64,000 bases of DNA from Lentinula raphanica (lineage: Eukaryota > Basidiomycota > Agaricomycetes > Agaricales > Omphalotaceae). Position numbers and translations under genes: made by a program. Numbering within the stretch: the stretch's first letter is position 1; every line of letters begins with the position of its first letter. The DNA lies in the NCBI GenBank assembly GCA_027919835.1, contig JANVFP010000010.1, forward strand, positions 992,001 to 1,056,000, written 5' to 3'. Under the pieces are notes generated by a model, which worked only from the letters and a program-made list of their open reading frames with translations, did not search any database and was not told where the DNA came from. Positions 11,504 through 21,420 of this stretch are shown here, in pieces.

Positions 11504-12769
11504 ATGACTCCAGTATACCAGCTTCACGAACTCGCAGAAGACCCTCTCAGCGTTGTTGGCGCTCGCTGCAACTTCGAAAGCTCTGACGGTCACACGAAAC
11601 CTCTCGCAGTCCACAAACTTCTGCATGACGTCGCAAGTGATTGCGGCCACTGCTCAATCGTAGTTGAGGTGACATGTGAATGCACGGTCGCCAATTGTAA
11701 ATGGCACACGGAGGGCCAGAAGCTGATCCTGAAGCTCAGCGTCTCAGAAGCTGAAAATCGTGTTCCAGAACAGATGCTTATCCAGGATGCCAGGAGTGTG
11801 GCCGAAGAGAATGGGGAGGACTGGGCACTCAACCATCTTCCCAACATTCACGACACAGTCTCTGTTTTCTACGACGAAGACGGCGATGCTGACACGTGCG
11901 AAGATGACCTCGAAAAGCACGAAACTGTCATGTGTGCCACGGTGCTTGAAAAACTACATCCAATTTCCGATTTGAAAGATCTCAAGGAACTCGCTCAAGT
12001 ATTCTACGATATATTACAAAGTACGTGAGCTTGTCTCTTGGCCCAATATCGAACTCGCTCTGAAATTCTCTTGACATCGTTAGTCCATCAATGGCTATAT
12101 GAACGCGCTGGAATTCTACACCGCGACCTCAGCATAGGGAACCTCATGTACCGACGGATAGACGGCCAAGTCTATGGCGTTCTCAACGATTTCGACCTGT
12201 CTTCGTACGTCTGCGATATGAACGACGCTTCAAGCAGTGAAGCTGGGACAAGAAGCGGTACCACGCCTTTCATGTCTCCCGATCTACTCAATCCTTTCTG
12301 GGAACGTGGCCACTTCTGTCGACATGACTTGGAATCCTTATTCTTCATCATGCTCTGCGTTTCTTGCCGGTACAAACAACCTGGTGTGGCCTCTCCCGAA
12401 CCTCGAGCATTCGCAAAGTGGTTCAGCGGATCAGATGATGAAGCCTTGCTATACAAGTCTGTCTTCCTCCAAAACGCTCATCGTCTACCTGTTCAGCCTT
12501 ATTTCGCTGATTTTCATCCATGGTTGACCGCGATTCGTAAATTCGTGTTTCATGGGTACCGGAACCGACCTCCAGTAGGCCTCACAACCGAAGAGGTAAT
12601 GGAGTTGGCGGAACAATACGATGAAGAGGATCACTTCATGTTTAACAATCCTGATTATGATTGGGAGACGTTGGGTGGATATGTCACATATGCGCAATTC
12701 AGGACAGTCATGCGCTCTTTCCGAAACGAACCTCTGGAGACTCGGTGGATGGGTGATGATGACCATTGA
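11504..12769 (+). CDS. FunK1 family protein kinase, short form (copy C)
   Basis: Plus-strand member of the FunK1 family, more diverged than the others. Exons 11504-12020 and 12084-12769 give 400 aa if translation begins at the first Met after the last plausible acceptor. The kinase region has HRDLSIGNLMYRR, DFDLSSYV and TPFMSPDLLNPF, then the RHDLESLFF segment, PEPRAFAKWF and the C-terminal DYDWETLGGYVTY. The N-terminal ~300 residues found in full-length copy E are absent. An open frame continues upstream to about 11429 (LFKPKLLPPFF), and a possible small upstream exon near 11320-11368 does not join in phase, so the true start is uncertain. The frame has no stop or shift, so it may be active. 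Confidence 0.7.
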
Positions 12770-12916
12770 GATGGAACAATTCCATAGTTTAGAGTGATAT
12801 CTGGGGATCCGGTAGACTACATTTATTTCTGGGCAGAAGCAGTTGATGGACATCATATTTTCTCATGTATCATTCGAATTTATCACTGAGTCCCATACGA
12901 AATCCTCGATCCTTAC

Positions 12917-14251
12917 TCAGAACAACTTCACCAATTCTGTAAAGTCGTCTATCACCGCGTCCACATAATCTGTCTGCTCTAACTCTTGAGCTTCGATCCC
13001 GTGCGTTGAACGAAAGACATCCTCGCCAGGCCTTCTGACATAAACGGTCTTCATGCCTACTCCCTTCGCCCCACGCAGATCGAACAGATGTGCAGCAACC
13101 ATAACCGCTTTGTGTGGTGTGGAGGAAAGGGAAAGGTGGGAAAGTGCTGAAAGATAGACGTTGGGGTTTCTAGGATTATGATCAATCGATATAGTTCAAA
13201 AAGGGTAGATCTCAGCTACGAGGTGAGAAGGCCCCGAGCCACGGAAGAAGGGAGTCGGCTATGTGGGTGACTAGCAGCAGCTAGTAGCAGCGCAAAATTG
13301 GCAAATACGCACGGTTTATAAGTCCCAAATAAGGCAGTCGAAAGAACCACATCCCAGGGTAACCCGACATGTTTAGCCATGTCTACAAGGAGACGGAGAT
13401 TTCCATTTGAAAGAGCCGCGAGGATGATTGGCTTGGCTTCGGGATTGGCTTTGAATGCGTGAAAACCAGGAACGGTGTCTGGCCAACCTGAGGATTGACA
13501 GCGTTAGATTATGGAATATGGGTACTATTAAGACGGAAGACGGGGGAGAAAACTCGAGGGAATCGAGAAAGGACTGATATGAATATGCCAGAAGAGCCGT
13601 ATCGCTACCCACCATCAAGTCTATGCCAAATGTAGTTCAGATCAGCCCTCGCGGGTTCATCTAATACTTCTCCTACATGGGACCATCGCGAAGAGGATAG
13701 CATCTTGTCGAGAGACTGTTACAAAGTTCTCGAACGGAAATGTGATCAGAGTGAAAATCTGCTCGCCTCCCTATGTATAATATCCACGCTGAGACTACCT
13801 TCTCCGCCTTGCGAAATGCGAAATCTGTAGGAGGATTCAATGTCCGAGTGGAGCTAAATGTTGAGAATATCGTAGTGATTGACTTGTGACTGCGTACGTA
13901 TTTTCCATATACGCCTTCCTCCATTCGTTAGTGAATTCGAGCCAATCTTGAGGTGAGTCTGGATAACGAAGCCATTGTCAGTCCGGAGTCCAGATTATCA
14001 CTGAGCAAGGCCGGTTGGTCTAATGGATTTCGACCATATGATACCAATGCAATGCAACATTCAATACATATGCGCTTACCAGAAAGCCCATATCTCTTTC
14101 CAAGCCTCTCTAGCTCCTTGGTCACAGATGTTCGCCAATCCACCACTGTTCCAAAGACATCAAAGACGAGTACTTCGACTCCGTTCAATATCCCGGTGCC
14201 AGAGTTATTTCCTTCGGACGCCTGTACTAACTCAGATGCAGACATTGACAA
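12917..14251 (-). CDS. Haloacid dehalogenase, type II (HAD superfamily)
   Basis: Predicted 2-haloacid dehalogenase-type hydrolase. Six exons: 14251-14080, 13958-13898, 13824-13767, 13715-13613, 13487-13313 and 13169-12917, giving 273 aa, normal for the family. Motif I is VLVFDVFGTVVDW with nucleophile Asp31. Then come WLEFTNEWRKAYM, ISQGGEGSLSVDIIHRE, WHRLDGWPDTVPGF, the motif II Ser in LAALSNGNLRLL and, near the end, VMVAAHLFDLRGAKGVGM, which carries the motif IV acidic residue. The intron 13716-13766 uses a GC donor (GAG|GCGAGC), needed to keep VDIIHRE joined to SLDKML. Natural substrates in fungi are usually unknown. Confidence 0.85.
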
Positions 14252-15091
14252 CAGTTTTCAAACAGTAGACCGTCAGGGTAGTACGCCTTCGATGGAAAGA
14301 TGAAGGGGGATTTCGAAGAAAAGGTTGGGAAACTTATGTACTAGATCGGTGTGAAATAAATAAGCACAAGGACTCAACTCTTAGCCGGTGATCATGAGTT
14401 AGCCTGTCAGGAAGGATGAGAAATATTAATCATCTACTCACTTCCTTCCGTTACTGCTATGATATCAGTGGATGGGAACCGACTCCTGTTATTCGAATAC
14501 CGGATATCCCCGGTATACTTGTGCATAACAGTGTCTGTCCGGAGAGCTGGTAGGTTTAAAAGGAATAAGGTGATAGCATTGCCGTCAAGCGTTTATTGAT
14601 CATCTCGAAGGTTTGAGCAGAGGCTGGACGTGTCTTGGACTTGCACAAAAATATGAAAAGCGACTCTCGGTTGACTAGTCGCGAGTCGGAGAAAGGTGGA
14701 ACGAAGATGAACCCTGTGGAGTTTTCGGCATGTAGATGTTTACACCGATGCTGGAGGCTGGTCGGCCAGACTGCAAGGCGTGTAACCAATGGCATGGTGG
14801 GAAACCAAAGCTCTGCAAAGCAGAAATCGTCAGCCACGGACAAAATTCAAGAAACATCTCACAAGCGGGGATTTGAACCGATATCATTTGAGACGACGAA
14901 TAACAATCCACAAACCCCTGGACAACACTCGACGAGATCACACAAGAGGTAGCGAATTCTCCAGCCTGTAAGTGGTCTGGGTTGCGGTGTACGACCAATA
15001 ACTCGATATTTCATGAATCGTGACAGAATACGTACTCTAGTAACACAAACGACGACCTTCAACGTATTGTAGAAAGCATCATGTATAACTC
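14252..15091. other. Intergenic region between the HAD and Spt20 genes
   Basis: No gene is supported here. The left end is the promoter side of the HAD gene and the right end lies beyond the stop of Spt20. A 105-codon plus-strand frame (14635-14952) has no recognisable domain. A tRNA-like string near 14867-14880 fails to fold and was rejected. Confidence 0.4.
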
Positions 15092-18000
15092 TCATCGTCC
15101 TCCCGGTTTATGCTGTCCCTGTTGAGACTTCTGACCCTGCTGCTGCTGAGCTTGCATCATCGCAATATGCTGCTGCTGCATCGCCCTCAACTGCTGCGTC
15201 ATCTGTATCGGCTGCAGCCCACCACCCTGAGCACCACCCTGCATATTCTGCATCGCCTGCAAACTCTGAAGATTCTGCAATCCCTGCATCGCCCGAATCT
15301 GAGGAGCTGTCATTTGCATCCCTTGGAAATTCTGTAGACCTTGCATCTGCTGCATCGCCTGGAGATTCTGCATGCCCTGCATATTTTGACCTTGGCCTTG
15401 ACCTTGCTGCTGCTGCTGCTGCATGCTTTGGACGTTCTGCATATGCATCGGGTATCTCATCGCAGCAAGATATTGCTGATTAAGCTGTGCGATCTGATTG
15501 ACCTGGCTCAGCTGGCTTAGCTGGGGATATCCAGCGGTTGCTGCAGCAGCGGCCGCGGCTGACGCCGCCGCAGAGGATGTAGTGCCAGGTGATGGGTTGG
15601 GATGGGTTTGAGAATGGGCTGTGGCAGGATGGGCAGAATGCGTGGGTAGACCATAAGTGGCATACAAGGAGTATTGAGCCTGGGCCTGAGCCTGAGCTTG
15701 AGCAGCGTTCGAGGCGTTTTGCTGCTGCTGCTGCTGTGGTTGTGCTGCCTGTGTCTGTGGGATCTGAGCTTGTGGAACTTGCGAAGCTTGCAAAGCAGGC
15801 GTCTGTGTCTGCGGTCGTCTCTGTTGCAGCTGCGGAGTCTGGATAGGGGTAAGGTTCTGATGAGGTTGTTGGTGTTGGATCTTGGGTGTCTGAGCATGAG
15901 CAGCAGCAGCGGCAACGGCAACGGCATGAGCATTATTACCAGGCTGAGGCTGAGGTTGCTGACCCGCGCGTTGTTGAGCCAACATCCGAGGTGAGTTCAC
16001 TCCGACTCCGTTCACACCGTTGGCATTGGCGATAGGTCTCATGGCACGGGACTGAGGTCGCGGTGAGTTCGTCGAGTTCGTCGTAGGTCCTCCTCCTCCG
16101 GTATTAGCACCAGCGACAGATGCAGATATAGGAGAGATATGCGGCGAAGCCGAATTCGCACCTGGAGGCATAGGCGACCTCGTAGCCGTCCTCGCATAAG
16201 CCACCATCGGGCTGCCTTTCAGATTTGGATTGGGCACTGTGAGACCATTGGGATTGGGTTGGGTATGAGGAGGGTGAGAGGGGTGAGATTGGTTCTGAGC
16301 TTGGGCTTGAGCTTGAGCCTGAGCCTGAGCTTGAGCTTGAGCTGCTTGATGCCTTTGCTGTAACATAATGAAATGTGCCACCTGAGCCTGCTGGAGCTGA
16401 CTCGGCTGGTTTGCCTGGCTCTGATTCTGATTCTGATGAACCTGATTCGGATGGGTAGGATGGGTCGGATGATGAGGTTGGGTCTGATTGCCCGCAGAGG
16501 GATTCGGAGACGTCCCTGGGCCAGGGCCAGGGCCTTTAGCTTGACCATGCACAGCCCGAGACGGCGGAGGGTGTTGGAGGAAGGCTGCGCCAGGGACGGC
16601 AGGCTGGAAAGAGGAAGGAGAGGTTTGTTGGACGGGTGGTTGGGGCTGGTGTTGTTGTGGATGCTGTGTTGGGGGATGAGTGGGATGAGCAGGTTGGAGG
16701 TGTTGAGGATGCTGTTGAGGATGCTGTTGAGGATGCTGCTGCGGATGCGTCGAAGGAGGTCGAGGAGATGCACGTGCCGAGGATGGCATTGGCTGAGGCT
16801 GTATACGCGGCGTATTACCCGGTTGGACTCCCAGAGGAGCAGGAGCAGCAGGAACATGAGGATGTAGGACATGCTGAGGCGGTTGCATCTGTGTCACATG
16901 CGGTGATTGCGATTGTGCAAAACGCTGAGCAGGAGTCGAAGCGCGTTTTGCGTTTGCGTTTGAGCTAACCGAGGCAGTAAGGTCGATTGGTGTGGGAGGT
17001 TGAGGAATATTGGGAACGGGGTAGGAGACAGGAAGGGGATTGGTGGTATGCGGTTGGGGAGAAGGGGAAGGGCCGGTTATAGGGATAGGGTTCACAGGAG
17101 TGTTTATCCTGTTGGTGGGTGTATAGGCCATTCTAGGATTTCCGTTGGTAGGAGGAGAATGAGCTTGGATGTATTGGGTGACCGCGGATGGAGGTGCAGG
17201 TGATGAATGAGCAGGAAGAGGTACTGGGACTGGCACAGGCGTCTGAGATGGTGGACGAGGTTGGGTTTGCTGTGGTGGTGGTGGTTGAGATTGTTGAGGT
17301 GGTTGAGGTGGCTGCGACGGCGGCACAGATCCTGCTCGTTGTTCCTCTCGTATTCGTTGGCGGAGTTCCATTTGACGAAATCTTAGCGCGAGGATGTTAA
17401 TACTTCGGCCAAAACATAGAAAGAGATACCCACCGACTGGACCCTCTCAGATTCTCCGGTGCCAAAAATCCTAGAATCTTCTCTTTCCTGGCTTTATCCG
17501 CTTCAATCTTTTCGGCGTCTATAGCTTCATCTGCTTTTCTCTTCCTTAACGAAACCGATGCATCCATCTGGGTGTTTGTCACTCTCCAAACACTATTAGC
17601 CATTCGAGAAAGATGCGGATTCGGGTCCAGACACAGAGGAGAGGATGTGTTTAACAGAATCTTGGCTTCGATTTCGAGAGCTTGCGCATCGGTGAGCTTA
17701 CCACCTGTGCTCGCGTTTATCACACATAGATCTGCCCATAGAGTTTCTGGTGTTGGGTGGAGAACCTCTCTTGAGTGTTTCGGAGTGTCTAGCGGTGGAT
17801 CGTTCGGTTTGGGTGGACGATAGTCGAGGAGGTCGACAATCAGACAGCCTGAAGTGAGACGATTAACACGGGTATTAGAAGAAGATTCCAAGGTGAGGAA
17901 TACACGCCTTCGAAGAACTTGACACCGGTTTCATGAAAGATTTCAACGAAATCAGCAGGAATTCTGTGTGCACGGATATCATCGAGGAAACCAACGTATT

Positions 18001-18191
18001 GATTGTCGTATCGACAACGAGAGCCAGAGTTGAGTGTCCAGGCATCGGGGTGGAGATGGATGGTGAATGAGGGAGAGGAGGTTGAGTAGCGAGAGAGAAG
18101 TGTCTGCAGAGATAGCGATGAGTAGTTGTGGTTGGGGAGAGTAAATGTGTTTTTTTACCTCTACGAATCGCGTCCTGTTGTAACTTTCCAT
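15092..18191 (-). CDS. SPT20: SAGA complex subunit Spt20
   Basis: Structural subunit of the SAGA histone acetyltransferase coactivator. Exons 18191-18159, 18103-17908, 17848-17434 and 17381-15092 give 977 aa. The conserved Spt20 domain is at the N-terminus: MESYNRTR, SPSFTIHLHPDAWTLN, YVGFLDDIRAHRIPADFVE, FHETGVKFFEG, CLIVDLLDYRPPKPND and PETLWADL (about residues 1-170). The remaining ~800 residues are low complexity: Pro/Gln-rich, an AQ dipeptide run (16298-16342), QHP repeats (16703-16748) and Gln/Met-rich blocks near the C-terminus. Intron 2 (17849-17907) has a GC donor (G|GCGTGT), required to keep FFEGCLIV in frame. The first exon codes for only 11 residues. Confidence 0.9.
16290..16760 (-). 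repeat. Short coding repeats in the Spt20 tail (AQ and QHP units)
   Basis: Two in-frame simple repeats: a 6-bp unit coding Ala-Gln, about eight copies at 16298-16342, and a 12-bp unit coding Gln-Gln-His-Pro, about four copies at 16703-16748. They lie in the disordered region and are likely to vary in length between strains. Confidence 0.7.
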
Positions 18192-18324
18192 CGACGCATG
18201 AACAAAACAATAATCGTGGGAATATATTGAATCACTTAATGAAAGTTCTACCGGCAACAGCCGGCAAGGTGCAAGCTCGTCGCTCGAAATTGATTGGGAA
18301 AAAGAAGTTACGGAAAATAAGTAT

Positions 18325-18394
18325 GCATTAAGGGGGAATCGAACCCCCGGCGGGTCGATGGCAACGACCCAGGTTACCACTACCCCATTAATGC
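18325..18394 (-). tRNA. tRNA-Gly (anticodon GCC)
   Basis: The minus strand folds as a 70-nt cloverleaf. A perfect 7-bp acceptor stem is formed by GCATTAA and TTAATGC. The anticodon stem is GGTCG/CGACC with loop TTGCCAT, giving anticodon GCC. The T arm is GGGGG-TTCGATT-CCCCC. The B box (GGTTCGATTCC) is perfect and the D arm holds GGGTAGTGGTAA. No intron. A run of four T follows within 15 bases of the 3' end, a normal RNA polymerase III terminator. It lies between the divergent Spt20 and riboflavin kinase genes. Confidence 0.95.
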
Positions 18395-18505
18395 TTCCTT
18401 AACCTGCAAAAAATATCATACATAAACGAGGAGGTAGGATGCTTTTCTCTTTTCATCTCTCACACTCACTTTCTTATCTCTCAACTCAACGACGACGTAT
18501 CGATA

Positions 18506-19356
18506 ATGGCTATCGATTCTCCATCTACATCCTCCACCACAACTGCACTCACATCCACCTCCACCTACCGTACCTCCCGACCATCCATCGTCGGTCCACC
18601 ATCGCCTCTTTACCTCGGTTCACCCTATCCCATCCGGCTTCGAGGTAGAGTATGCAGAGGATTCGGGAGAGGCGGAAAAGATCTGGGTTGTCCAACTGCT
18701 AATCTGCCTGATGATGAAGATGATGATGAAGGGAACTCAAAAGACGAGAGAGATGGTGGATCCGAAACGATAACGAATGGCAATAGATCAGGAGGAAGGA
18801 AGAAAAAGACAGGTGTACAGGCGATGAAGGGAAAAGTTGATACAGGCGTGTTCTATGGGTTTGCAAGAGTTCTTCCCTCTGATCCTTCATCTTCACCACA
18901 ACCCAAAGTCTCGAACGATGTTCATCCAATGGTCATGTCCCTCGGATTGAACCCGTTCTATAAGAACGAGCGCCTGAGCGCCGAGATACACATTATGCAC
19001 GAGTATGAACAGGACTTTTATGGGATGGAGATGAAAGTGTTGGTGCTTGGGTATATTAGACCAGAGTTGGACTATGTCAGTCGAGGTTAGTGATATATGC
19101 GTCCTTCCCAATGCAACAACTAACATACTATTCCTTCGTTTATAAATACGTAGAAGCCCTTATAGAAGATATCAATACGGATAAGAGCGTCGCCTTGAAC
19201 TCGCTCGCTAGACCAGACTACGCCGTCTTCGAGAAAGACGAGTTCTTCTATCGGGACGACATCTATGGAGAAAACGACATGGACGAATTAGAAGTACAGT
19301 TAGAGCAGAATCAAGAGGGTGAAGGAGAAGCGAATGGGTCACAAGGGAAGCTTTAG
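18506..19356 (+). CDS. FMN1: Riboflavin kinase
   Basis: Phosphorylates riboflavin to FMN with ATP. Exons 18506-19085 and 19154-19356 give 260 aa. After a Ser/Thr-rich leader, the domain starts with YPIRLRGRVCRGFGRG and the nucleotide-binding KDLGCPTANLP. It continues with GVFYGFAR, MVMSLGLNPFYKNERLS (the catalytic region), AEIHIMHEYEQDFYGMEM and LGYIRPELDY. A charged, Gly/Lys-rich insert of about 45 residues separates PTANLP from the VDTGVFYG strand, longer than in yeast Fmn1. The intron joins SR to EALIEDINTDK in phase. The C-terminus is acidic. Monofunctional, as usual in fungi, with no FAD synthetase part. Confidence 0.92.
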
Positions 19357-19582
19357 CTTTCAACCGACTTTAAAGCTGAAATTTCTTGCATAAACAACAT
19401 ATCTCACGGCAGATTGTTATTCTGACCTTATGCCTTGCTCTCCTTATCGATCCATCATAGAGAAATAGATCCCTTTCTCACCGTGCCGTCTTACAGCACT
19501 CGATTCGAAACGCTATGCATGTATACACCGAGTCATAACATGACGTTCGAATACTCTCCTGAACTTTCCGAGTATCTTCGCT

Positions 19583-20453
19583 TTATACTAACTTTGACAA
19601 CACCCATCCCTCCGGCAGATCTTGCTTTGTAACTCCCTCCCCAAGCTACAAATCACAACGCCAAATTAAAAACCAGACCCCATTAAGAATCACAAGTTCA
19701 AACTCACCTTACTTCCCTCAATCCCTTCGTTCGACCTTGACCCCCAAAGCCAAAAAAGCTCTCTCCCATTCGCATCATACACCTCTCCATACATCCTGTC
19801 CCCCGAACCAGCAACCATACTTTGAGGCATCACCCTCAACTTGAAAAACACCTTCCCCGTCTTGTCATCGACGATCTGAGACCAAACGAATCCGTCGTTG
19901 TCAACCTTGGGTTTCCCAAGAACCTTGCTTTCTCGGAGTTTATTCGTGTCGAACTTGAATTTACGCATGAAGACCACCGTGGCCTGGTGTAACTCGTTAC
20001 GATCGTCGAGTCCGCCTTGGAGTCCGCCTTTGATTGAACCTAGGAGGTTGTCAGAGGCGCCGTAGATCAGTTGATAATGATCGGCGGTCTCGAAGTTCGC
20101 GATTGGCATTGTTGGCTGAAGATATGAGGTTAGAAAGATCGATTGACCGATGACGATGATATAATGAGTTGCCAGTGAACAATTGGTGCGTGTGAACATA
20201 AAGTTGAACATCGCGTACTTACCTGACGAGAAAGAGAACCTCTGGCATATTGACTAAGTTCTGGACTAACAACTCGGATGGGAGGTTCTTCACGAGCGTG
20301 AATAGGACCTGCACATGCAAGTGAAGCGATCCCGAGGATTAAGAATAATACCACCAGGACGTTCTTGAGATGGTAGACATTCGCCGAGGTAGAACCAGAA
20401 CGACTCGGAGAATGATTTTGGAAAGGTGAGGGTCTGAAGAGGAAGAAGACCAT
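19583..20453 (-). CDS. Small secreted or signal-anchored protein, paralogue 1
   Basis: Family not recognised. Exons 20453-20223, 20115-19708 and 19645-19583 give 233 aa. The N-terminus has about 30 polar residues, then a hydrophobic segment VLVVLFLILGIASLACAGP that looks like a signal anchor or an uncleaved or late-cleaved signal peptide (possible cleavage after ACAG). The mature part has no cysteine-rich pattern and includes KVLGKPKVDNDGFVW, KVFFKLRVMP and EVYDANGRELFWLW. The gene at 28133-28799 has the same hydrophobic segment, the same intron position and a middle exon of exactly the same length (408 nt). Their upstream regions also share blocks (20651-20670 and 28931-28949; 20704-20726 and 28957-28979). 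The last exon here rests on a strong GTGAGT donor and TTTGTAG acceptor. Confidence 0.65.
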
Positions 20454-21420
20454 TTTCAATATCGAAGACTCGTTACTAACGGGATCGGACGAGTTTTTGT
20501 TTTTCAAGGGTGTGGCGCTGCGCGAAAAAAGGGGGATTGGTAGTGTCCACGAGCAAAGCAGGTGAGATTTTGTTGTTGTGGTCGGCGTCGAAGAGTCCGT
20601 CGAGGGGTACTAGTACTCAAACGTTTCGAATCCGAGTGGTTCGTTCAAATCTGGCCAGCAGAGAACAAACAAACAAGGACTTTTGAAGAGTGAATGAAGA
20701 CGAAGTGGGTGTCTAACCGGTAGTAACCCTCGACTATGATTTCTCGGTTCGTTTTATACCTCATGAGCTCTCTCAGCTCTTACCTGGTCATCAGTGGTCA
20801 CCATGTGCTTATTATTTTCCAGCCGAAGGAGGCTGTAGTAGACCCCACTCTACCCCACTGCCTCAGTCGTATCAGGTCGCCAATCATCGTATATCATTGT
20901 CAAACTCCCTCATGATTCTCATCTATCACCTTCTATCACTCAATGAGATATAACAGGGAGTCTCTGAGGGGAGCACATTTGCAAGGTGCGATCGCTAATG
21001 GCTGTGGCGATCCCATTGACCGCCCTATCGTTGACCAATATGGTTGTATTGGTATGGAGCGCGTACCAGTCTGTAGAAACAACCGACTCAAGAGGCTTGG
21101 AACGGACCCCTTGACAGGCCCGTCACCCAGTGTTCATCAGCCATTGGGCAATGGGAGCCTATGGGAGCTGACCATTTTTTTCTCTTACTTACCGACATCG
21201 GCCGGGGCATAATCAGCAAATAAGCGGATGATATTCGCTCAGAGCCGGACCATCTTCTTAGTGCGCGCGTTCCACGAACACAAGGCTCAAGCTGGCTCAA
21301 CCTGCTCAAAACCGGAGATGCAGTGACAGTGGAGCTGCACCACACTACTTGAGGCTACACTATAGATGGCAAATGGGGATGGTATTATGGCATGATCTCA
21401 TCAAGAAGCAGAAAACAATA
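20454..21420. other. Intergenic region upstream of secreted-protein paralogue 1
   Basis: The first ~300 bases are promoter-like and share two short blocks with the region upstream of the paralogue at 28.8 kb. From about 20800 to 21350 I see no gene, only short open frames on both strands. Confidence 0.4.

Noticed and set aside
14635..14952. 105-aa plus-strand frame between the HAD and Spt20 genes
   Set aside because: No domain, biased composition or splice-linked neighbour; length is within chance for this base composition.
14860..14960. tRNA-like string (GGGGATTTGAACC) on the minus strand
   Set aside because: The T-loop sequence is present but the T stem pairs at only two positions and no matching acceptor stem or anticodon arm can be formed. 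At most a decayed relic.
16703..16748. Regular 12-bp repeats as a possible CRISPR array
   Set aside because: The units are contiguous, have no spacers and encode a QHP repeat in frame; the genome is eukaryotic.
16219..16872. Long open frames on both strands and in other frames across the Spt20 tail
   Set aside because: They arise from the simple-repeat codon pattern of the Gln/Pro-rich region; they have no start context, homology or introns, and the Spt20 frame is the one continuous with the conserved domain.
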